From: Anastrepha obliqua
Lineage: Eukaryota; Arthropoda; Insecta; Diptera; Tephritidae
Direction: 5' to 3'
DNA: 64,000 nucleotides
Assembly: GCF_027943255.1 (NCBI RefSeq)
Contig: NC_072894.1
Span: 79,151,601-79,215,600 of the forward strand
Part shown: in pieces, positions 56,941 through 64,000 of the stretch
Layout: each line of letters starts with the position of its first letter
Position numbering within the stretch: position 1 is the stretch's first letter
Made by a program: the position numbers and the translations under genes
Notes under the pieces: model-generated
The model's input: only the letters and a program-made list of their open reading frames with translations
The model's database searches: none
Told to the model about the DNA's origin: nothing

Positions 56941-56944
56941 ACAC

Positions 56945-57075
56945 TTCTGTTAGGTGTTTGGCTGAGCTCCTTGTTTGTGAAACAAAATTGGTGGGCTGCC
57001 GGTGTTTGGCGTACGTTTTGATGCTGTTCCACAGAGATACTTACAGTTATAAGCCGACTCCGAACGGCAAATATA
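56945..57075 (-). mobile_element. SINE type A, middle fragment
   Basis: Minus strand: GCCGTTCGGAGTCGGCTTAT, ACTGTAAGTATCTCTGTGG-like, AACAGCATCAAAACGTACGC, GGAGCTCAGCCAAACACC. These correspond to the ATTCGGAGTCGGTTTGAAAC and GGAACAACATCAAGACGAAC part of the 63-kb copy. Head and tail are absent, and the 3' end contains an unrelated insert. Confidence 0.65.
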
Positions 57076-57315
57076 TTTCTCTATTACATTGCCTAAATAC
57101 AGGTAAACCTTTAGAGGCCTTACGTGTAACTTGAGATTTTTATGAAAATTTATCTTGGACAATGATTTTGTAATGCTTTACTTAGGCAGAAAACTGAGCT
57201 ACGGCACGTTTAGAGGAAGAGTTCCAAAGAAGCTTGAAGGTCCTGTATCTATTTTACACCAGTTTGAGGCCAAGCATAAAATAATTAGTACATATATAAT
57301 TTGGTGTAATATATA

Positions 57316-57493
57316 AAATTGGCGCTTATGCTCCTCCTCCTGTTTCTTACGTAAATGGAGGGACCACAAATGGAGGCCCTGGTCAGATGGTTTTTTGTGA
57401 GACGCTTTCTCATGGCAGAAATACGCTCGGAGGTTTGAAATTGCTCACCCGGAGGCGACCGCTATTAGAAAAAAAAGCTTTTCTATCATTTGA
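57316..57493 (-). mobile_element. SINE type A, head missing
   Basis: Minus strand: AGAAAAGCTTTTTTTTCTAA, TAGCGGTCGCCTCCGGGTG, ATTTCAAACCTCCGAGCG, TATTTCTGCCATGAGAAAGC and AGGAGGAGGAGCATAAGCGC. It ends GCGCCAATTTT. The tRNA-like head is lost. Confidence 0.78.
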
Positions 57494-57499
57494 CGGCTG

Positions 57500-58512
57500 T
57501 CGTCGTTATTATGGAATCAGTTATTTCTTTAAACTGTGAGCCGATTGCTACTCAAAAGTCGGTGCGTTCGAGTATATATGCACATTTTCAGTAAATCCAT
57601 TAAAACTATCTTCTTTCAGACAAAACGCACTAACACACGCATACCTTCACATATATGCAAATACTACAGAGTTATGCACTTAGGTATGATGTTTCAGAAT
57701 TTCAAAAAATGCCTAACGGCAAATGATGAATGCCTTCCCATTGAGGGGCGTATTGAGGTTTATAGGTTAAGCGTGTGTATGCTTGTGCGTATTGGCGTGT
57801 TTGCTTGCTCATATTTCGAGTTAAGTCGTATGTAATGTAACTTTAAACGTTGATGTACGATAATACGTTCTAAGGCAAGCAATAAAAAAAGAGGAAATAA
57901 GAAATAAATACGCAAAACGCCCATAAATCACGTATTTTTGTGCTCTTGTTCCTTTTTTTCTCTTTTCTAAAACTGTATGTGTTCTAAATATGTGCGTCTG
58001 TCTGCCACCCCCACTTTTGAAAGCTATACGCGCATACAAACATATGTGGGCATACATACCTTAATATGCGTCTGTATACGCATTTTTGTTTTGATCGCTT
58101 CAAATGTCAATTGTAAAGTCATCCATCACAGACAAAAGCCATAAACAGCAATGTAGAATACAAATCTGCTCAATACCAAGTAGAAGGATGCTGTATGAAA
58201 AGGCAGCTCCTGCTGAGACTCACGCGTTCGTGTGCTACCCCTCCGCAGTGGTGTAGAAATTGATATGTGACGTTAATGTTTTATGAATGTGCTGGTATGT
58301 GTTTATGTAGTAAATATGCCAGAGTCCTTTAGGAAATTGAACTATTTATTTTTTTTTTTTAGCTGAGCTGGAGCTTTTCGGTATTGCCAGTAGGGTTATG
58401 GTTTAGGTGCCAGACAGAATAAATTAACCCAAATTTTGCTTTAAAATTTAACGTTTTATTTTATAACATATAACCTCATTTCTAACAACACTAAGGGATG
58501 TGGCAAAAATAC
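57500..58512. other. No gene seen
   Basis: Non-coding DNA. The frame 57536-57835 has no recognised domain. Confidence 0.45.
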
Positions 58513-58514
58513 TA

Positions 58515-59218
58515 GGTTGTTGAATAAGTTTTGCGGTTCGATAAGAAAAACATAATTTTATGGTTTGAAATACGCTTTACTATTCGGTTTGGTCTCATTG
58601 AAATCAATACGTTTGTTTCAACAAGATTCCAATTTATGAATTCCATCCCTGAAGTGAGAACCTGGAAAGGCTGCAAAATACGCTTCGATAGCTTTTATGA
58701 TCTCATCTTTTGATGAAAAACGCAAACTGGGTCGTTTTCAAGAATTTTTTCCTTCAGCTGATCTAAAAGGTTACAATAGTATTCAGAAGTTATTGTTTTT
58801 TCAGTTTGGAAGTAATCCATAAACAAAATTTCTTTTGCGTCCCAAAAAACTGATGAAATTCACGTGTTAGAGCCAAGAGTCATCAGTAGTGCAAATCCAC
58901 TTTATTCTTTCGAAAATGCTCTAAATAATGCTGAGAAAGTCGCATTTGAATGCGTTTTTGTTCCATTGCTAGCGAATGCGGCACCCGCTGTGCACATAGC
59001 TTTCTGAAACCCAATACCTCAGTCAAAATATTGCTTACACTGCCCAATGAGATGCCCTACTAAATCTCTTTCAATCATTTGATGGTTTTCTACTACGATG
59101 TCCTCTATTTTTTCTACGATTTCTGTTTGCTGTTTTTGGGCGTCCTTGACATGGATCGTTTTCAAGACTTGCACGACCACGAGCCTCTCTCATCGAACTG
59201 CAAAATTATTGAACAACC
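58515..59218 (-). mobile_element. Internally deleted mariner-like element, both ends kept
   Basis: The left end GGTTGTTGAATAAGTTTTGC and the reverse-complemented right end GGTTGTTCAATAATTTTGC are TIRs. A TA precedes the left (58513-58514); the right flank is AA, probably a mutated TA. On the minus strand come a WVP-like region, then SVFWDAKEILFMDYF (about 58845), EKTITSEYYCNLLDQLKEKI and CVFHQK (about 58720). It then jumps to KDEIIKAIEA-like and SGMEFINWNL/C-terminal sequence. The third catalytic Asp and much of the first-Asp region are deleted or unreadable. Confidence 0.75.
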
Positions 59219-59219
59219 A

Positions 59220-59711
59220 AGTAATGCTGTTTAGCTTGAAACCTCCTCTTTCGAAAACAGTACCTCTGGTTTCTCAGATTGCAGATAGAGAGAATAATAA
59301 GATAGCGCCGCTCGCGGTACCGCTACTTTGCTCTCAGCGAATTTGACAATATCAGCTGATTTTCGTGACGTCACATGGGTGCAATTGGTGTTAAAGTTGA
59401 TCGTTCTCTTTAGGAACCAGTAGGACCGTATCCAATTCATAAATTCCAAGAGGGAATGGTGTGTAGTGATGAAATAAACTATTAGCTGCTCTGAAAGGGC
59501 TGAAATAGGAGTTGAGAATACTCTTTCTGTTGCTATTGACCCTATTGAAAGACAGAGATGTGATGCTGCTCCTTTTCACCTTTTCTCCTAAATCTCGAAC
59601 TGTTTAACTTATAGTGTTGCCATCGAAGAGTGAGCTTCGCCTCTTAAAAGTAAATTACTGAATGTGTTTTATGAAGCATACACAGTTATCAGAACTAGTT
59701 GAATCCACATA
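59220..59711. other. No gene seen
   Basis: Non-coding DNA between two mariner derivatives. Confidence 0.4.
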
Positions 59712-59713
59712 TA

Positions 59714-60045
59714 CGAGGTGTGTTCACAAAGTATCGCGAATTATTTATTTATTCATTAATATCTATTTTGTCCCCTTCAAAGTAATCCCCATGAGATATT
59801 ATGCACTGGTGCCAACGTTTTTTTCCAATCTTCGAAGCACTTCAAAAAACCATTTTTTAATCTTGTTCAGCTCCTCCTTCGATGCCGTCTTTGTCTCGTC
59901 TTTTCGTCGTTCATTTCTTCTTGGCCTTCTGAGAACATTTTGTACCACCGATAAACGTTGCTTTGGTCCAAAGTAGTTTCTCCGTATGACACAGTCAACA
60001 TTCGGAATGCATCCGCGCACTTAATTTCGTTTTGAACACACCTCG
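59714..60045 (-). mobile_element. 332-bp internal-deletion derivative of the 33-kb mariner family
   Basis: The left end CGAGGTGTGTTCACAAAGTA and the reverse-complemented right end CGAGGTGTGTTCAAAACGAA are TIRs; a TA precedes the left end and TC follows the right. On the minus strand the N-terminal part (FRMLTVSYGETTLDQSNVY, KMFSEGQEEMNDEK) matches 33352-33462. It joins abruptly to the C-terminal part (TKTASKEELNKIK, CFEDWKK, SHGDYFEGDKIDINE) that matches 34205-34332. The whole catalytic core is gone. Confidence 0.9.
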
Positions 60046-60735
60046 TCTCTTGGCTAGGGATGCACAGTAGCAGAGATACTATTCTACTAGTTTTTGCAGC
60101 TGCGACAGAAATCTTTGTATGGGAGGCTTAACCTCTCAGTGCGTATATGGGTTAGACAGGTCATACCATAATACTGCCTACCAGCTGGCTTCGATCTTTT
60201 TAACATTGACTTCAGGGTAGATTTTTCGTGTTATCTGGATCGCATCTGTTATTTATCTCTTTGACAAAAACCCAAGAAATGGTAAGCCAGTACTCTATCT
60301 ACCCTTTGGGAAGACTTTACTAAAAATAATTTTGTCTACTTGGTTAGTTTGCTCGGGATGTTTCTCGGGGTAATAAGGTAACAATGTTCGATAGTTACTT
60401 TTTAGAGACTTAATAACAACTTAATTGTTGTTGTACTTAAATGGTGATACATCGCTCAGTACTGGTAGAGGTCTTGAGCCATCTGTAAAAATAGCCGAGA
60501 GCTTTGCGTGAAGATTCGTGATGCCTACACATTCTTTGTTCTTTAACATTGTTGTATAAAATTTGTTAGCACAAGAGAACAGAGGTTTTTTGGCTACACT
60601 TATATAGATTTGAATTTTATTTATGAATAAGCCATATTAAGACTAAATGGAGTCTCAAGCCACATGTCGTACTCTGGATGTACAATTGAGTGGTTCTGCC
60701 AATTTGGATATAAGGTTGCCTAGTTTCGTTGATAC
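60046..60735. other. No gene seen
   Basis: Non-coding DNA; nothing recognised. Confidence 0.4.
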
Positions 60736-60739
60736 CTTT

Positions 60740-61830
60740 TTGGAATGGCTATAACATCCCTAAATGAGAGAGAGAGTGCAAAGGACTGCATGTGTTGGCA
60801 TTACTGCTTCCAGTTTCCAGTTCAATCCATTGCCACTCGGAGCGCTATTAGGTTGAAGGAGCTTAGTCTCCGGAAGCAATCTCCTGTAGGACATGGTAGC
60901 ATTTTGAGGCAGATTTCTCCTTTTTTTTCGGTACTGCGTACGGGTCTCTTCATCCGCAAATTGGGTTTTGAGTGTTATGGTAGAGCTATATTGCCAAGCA
61001 GGCTGGATGGGAAGAAGGGAAGACTCAGCACGGATATGGGTGTCTCTGTTTTCACAGACAGATAAAAGATGGAATTTGGAGTTAGAGCGGGGGTTTTCTT
61101 TAAATCTGCGACGATTTCAGTATCTTTTGAACTACCGAACACTTGTACTGTTTGTCAAGAAGAGGTCTTCGCGAACCTGAAGGCATGTAAAATGCTTAGG
61201 GAAAGCTGTTAGGAGGGGAACATAAATATCTTTTTGGATAGTCAAGCCGCGATAGCCTTGTAGTCGCCATGTTGCAGCTCTCTTCTAGTCAAATCCTGTA
61301 ATGAGAAGATCAAACATCTCAAACGCGCAGGAAATACTTTTTTTTTCTGGGTTTCCAGCTACCCAGGAAGGGGTCGACAAAACCGAATTCAGTTGTCCCC
61401 ATCTCAGGCATCGTTGGTGTACCCTAGGCCGTTGTTAAGGGGAAACTACACAATTTCTTTCTTACAAAAGCGTAGTGTGCTATCTCAAAAACACTTTGGC
61501 CTCGGTACGATGGAAGCAGGAGGCTTAAAGTGCTGGGGATCCCCCGCCATTCAATTTCCAAACTCATAGCGGTAGTCACCGGCCACTGGGTGATTAGAAC
61601 TCATGCAGAAAAACTTAGACTTCCGTGCAACCTCCACTGCAGAAGCTGTGGGGATCTTGCTGAGAAAGAGACCGTTGAACACTTTCTCGGCAAGGTCTGA
61701 CGGCTAGACGCTAGAGGTTTCTTAGTGTGCCTGACCCAGTTCTCCAACCTAGATCCCGTTTCTCTTCCCCACTAGACAGCTCTGGATGGCTGTAGATGGT
61801 TTTTCTTTCTTTAAGTTTTGAATTTTTTTT
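60740..61830 (+). pseudogene. Decayed LINE 3' half with RNase H and Cys motif
   Basis: Frame 60745-61065 contains a connection region (ATRSAIRLKELSLRKQSPVG, HGSILRQISP) followed by MGVSVFTDR, the RNase H start; the usual TDGSK is TDR-stop-K. Then come FLDSQAAIAL (about 61240), KHLKRAGNTFFFWV (about 61310), and a region ending VTGHWVIRTHAEKLRLPCNL. A C-x2-C...EHFLG motif is at 61635-61690. Layout agrees with the LINE at 13.1-14.6 kb, but the sequence is divergent, so it is another family. Confidence 0.75.
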
Positions 61831-62940
61831 TTCAAGAAATGGTTAAGACTATAGTATCAAAACGGCCCTTTAGTGCTAATTGTAGCGTCTCCGTGGTACT
61901 ACTGCCATTTAATGTACCAACCTACCTAAGGTCATATTGTCTTAAATTTTGTTCGTTACAGTTCATCAAACGGTAAAGGTTTTCAGTAGCTTTCAGTACT
62001 AAACAGCGTGGCACTACGAGAATAATATCACCAATATGTTGAACTCTCATTTTTTAGGTACCCGAACAATTACTTGTCAATTTTCTATTTGAAGAATTAA
62101 TGAATTCGCATATCCCCAGATAATGGTCTCACAGGGCACGTATCATTATAGATACACTCGTAAATATATACTTGTATGTATTATACATACCAAATGCATT
62201 TGAAGGCTCTTTGTTTGAAATGTGACTGATTGCACGATATCAGCGTATCGTATTGCATGTAATAAATTCCGGATGAATGACTAGTTGGCTGGCCAGCGAC
62301 AAAAGCCATTGTTATGCCCCTACTTGCGAACGAATGCATACGTGTATATGTATGTAACAGGGGCATATATGTATATTAGATATGTGATACTATGTGATAT
62401 TATGTGGTCCATGAGAAGGCATTTAAGAAAATAGCTGAGGTGTTTAGCCTCGGAAATGCCAAATTTATGCACTTAACGTGGGAGAAATATTGTTTGCATT
62501 TGAGTCAACCCTGCTCAAGCTCAGTCACATACTCACACTTATGCACTCACACTACACAATTCATACAAATGCAGCTTTGTTTACAGGATTGTGTGGCAAA
62601 TTAATTGCGTGGCGTCTACCTGCTCCATGTGGTGTTAGTTTGTTTTAGTATATATAGCATATCCTATAGCATATCATTATACCAAAATGTCACGCGTTAA
62701 TTGCGTGTTCGTAGCTGGCTAAGACGCAGGAGTGAATTGGGGCTCATTTCCCTTGTAGCAACATTAAATTGAACTTGATACTTATCCGGCGTGATGAATG
62801 CATTTGTATATGTCTATGTATTTATATCGAGTGTTTTTGTTTTTAGCTGCATGAGAACTATCGATATCGATAACTATGGTGATATAATAGCAGAGACTGG
62901 CTTCACATTTCTGTGCAGTAAGATTTGGCAAATTAAAGGT
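61831..62940. other. No gene seen
   Basis: Non-coding AT-rich DNA with scattered TATG/TATA words. Frame 62404-62604 has no recognisable motif. Confidence 0.45.
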
Positions 62941-62944
62941 TTGG

Positions 62945-63264
62945 TCATTTAACGCCCGAACAATTTCTAAATTGTGGAAATTTTGCTTAAAAAAAGAAGC
63001 TGCCGTTACGGTGAATGGCGAGCGCTATCGAGCCATACTGACTGCAAAAATTAATCACTTAAACATCGACGGTATTCGGTTTCAACAAGACGACGCAACT
63101 TGCCATACAGCGCGCTTAACAATCGATTTAATGCAATATTCAAGCCACCAATAACATCATGCGGCCAGAGTTATTGGAAAAATAGCCAAAATTTGGACTG
63201 ATCGAATGGACCATGTAACTCGTAGCCGCGGCGGCCATATGCCGGATATCATATTCAAAAAATA
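62945..63264 (+). pseudogene. QQDGATCH-type transposase, core fragment fused to C-terminus
   Basis: AAVTVNGERYRAILT (about 63000) is followed by the second Asp in IRFQQDDATCHTARLTIDLM (63070-63130). After a deletion, KIAKIWTDRMDHVTRSRGGH and MPDIIFKK end the protein at 63264. The first and third catalytic residues are missing. Same group as 35.7, 47.4 and 49.6 kb. Confidence 0.8.
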
Positions 63265-63340
63265 AATGCCATGATATAATCCACCAGATTATAATAAATT
63301 AAAATAAGGCATCCAACAATATTTCTGTTTCCGCCGCGGC

Positions 63341-63622
63341 GGGCACCGTAGCCGAATGGGTTGGTGCCTGACTATCATTCGGAATCCACAGAGAGAAGGT
63401 AGGTGCGAATCTCGATGAAACACCAAAAATGAAGAAAATATTTTTTCTAATAGCGGTCGCAACTCCGCAGGCAATGGCAAACCTCCGAGTGTATTTCTGC
63501 CATGAAAAAGCTCCTCATAAAAAAATATCTGCCATTCGGAGTCGGTTTGAAACTGTAGGTCTCTGCATTTGCGGAACAACATCAAGACGAACGCCAGAAA
63601 TAGGAGGAGTTCGGCCAAACAC
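63341..63622 (+). mobile_element. SINE type A, near full-length
   Basis: A-box-like TAGCCGAATGG at 63349, B-box-like GGTGCGAATC at about 63402, then TCTAATAGCGGTCGCAACTC, GGCAGGCAATGGCAAACCTC, TTTCTGCCATGAAAAAGCTC, GAGTCGGTTTGAAACTGTAG and AGGAGGAGTTCGGCCAAACA. The 3' tail is replaced by (AT)n at 63622-63637 and the mariner that follows. Confidence 0.86.
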
Positions 63623-63637
63623 ATATATATATATATA

Positions 63638-64000
63638 CCTTCTACTCAAATATGAACGAGACGTTATCAATAAAACGGTCCGCGGATGACATATGGCAAA
63701 AATAAATTTTTTGTTTTTTGGTAGGACTGTTATAAGCTTACATGGCAAATTTCAGCGTGATATGTCACATAGTTTGTTTTCTGTGCTACTGTAAACAAGT
63801 CAAGCTGGAGTGTGTTCTTCGAATTTAACGATGGAAATTCAAGTGGAACAAAGAATTTGTTTGAAATTTTGTTATTCCAACAAAATTTCGGCTTCAGACG
63901 CCTTAAAACTGTTGCAGACAACCTATGGGGACTCTGCTCTATCACGTGCACGTATTTTCCAGTGGTACAAATCGTTCAAAGAGGGCCGTACATCAACCCA
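63638..64000 (+). mobile_element. Mariner 5' end, cut by the window edge
   Basis: It starts CCTTCTACTCAAATATGAAC after TA (63636-63637), matching the solo end at 14753. The 5' untranslated region includes GTCCGCGGATGACATATGGC. The transposase frame begins at 63831. The right end lies outside the window. Confidence 0.8.
63831..64000 (+). CDS. Mariner transposase N-terminus, open to the window edge
   Basis: ATG at 63831, then 56 codons without a stop: VEQRICLKFCYSNKISASDA, LLQTTYGDSALSRARIFQWY and KSFKEGRTST. This is the first helix-turn-helix of a mariner DNA-binding domain. The start fits other mariner transposases, which begin shortly before EQR. It is the only transposase start in the window with no visible damage, but the catalytic part cannot be seen. 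Known function: binds TIRs and cuts and joins DNA at TA sites. Confidence 0.82.
   Translation, partial: MEIQVEQRICLKFCYSNKISASDALKLLQTTYGDSALSRARIFQWYKSFKEGRTST

Overview
The window looks like a gene-poor stretch of an insect nuclear genome, most likely a higher fly. Base composition is AT-rich, no open frame resembles a host protein, and almost every readable protein signature belongs to a transposable element. A tephritid fruit fly is my best guess, from recollection of similar dispersed repeats (a TTGTTGTTGTAGCAGCATAAAC element and a tRNA-headed SINE); this is inference, not a search result.

Layout. 0-10 kb: a 5'-truncated LINE (1.2-2.4 kb), a complete TIR-bounded Tc1/mariner-type element with a broken transposase (3.6-4.9 kb), A-rich low-complexity DNA near 6.1-6.4 kb, and two SINE copies at 8.7-9.0 kb. 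10-20 kb: SINE copies, a decayed LINE with an RNase H domain (13.1-14.6 kb), a SINE/RTE-like junction (16.2 kb), and two mariners of different subfamilies 50 bp apart (16.9-19.0 kb). 20-30 kb: one mariner nested inside another (21.25-23.0 kb), a mariner fragment and its 180-bp TIR derivative, a 1.5-kb Tc1 element with a single frameshift (24.86-26.36 kb), and a non-autonomous Helitron with about 2 kb of internal tandem repeats (26.63-29.44 kb). 30-40 kb: a 27-bp-stem hairpin, an RNase H LINE interrupted by an RTE LINE with a 10-bp target-site duplication, a mariner with a mutated catalytic residue, a QQDGATCH-type transposase gene, a Jockey/CR1-like reverse transcriptase remnant and a 374-bp TIR derivative. 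40-54 kb: a four-unit minisatellite, RNase H LINE pieces, further mariner pseudogenes, two SINEs and a 235-bp MITE. 54-64 kb: a minus-strand LINE split by a possible solo LTR, SINE pieces, two internally deleted mariners, another RNase H LINE, and a mariner whose reading frame is open to the window edge.

How it fits together. At least eight Tc1/mariner lineages are present, mostly as internal-deletion derivatives that keep both ends. Autonomous-looking LINEs occur only as truncated copies. The common SINE ends in the same short sequence as the RTE-like LINE, which suggests it borrows that LINE's machinery. No complete functional gene was identified; only the mariner at the right edge could still be intact.
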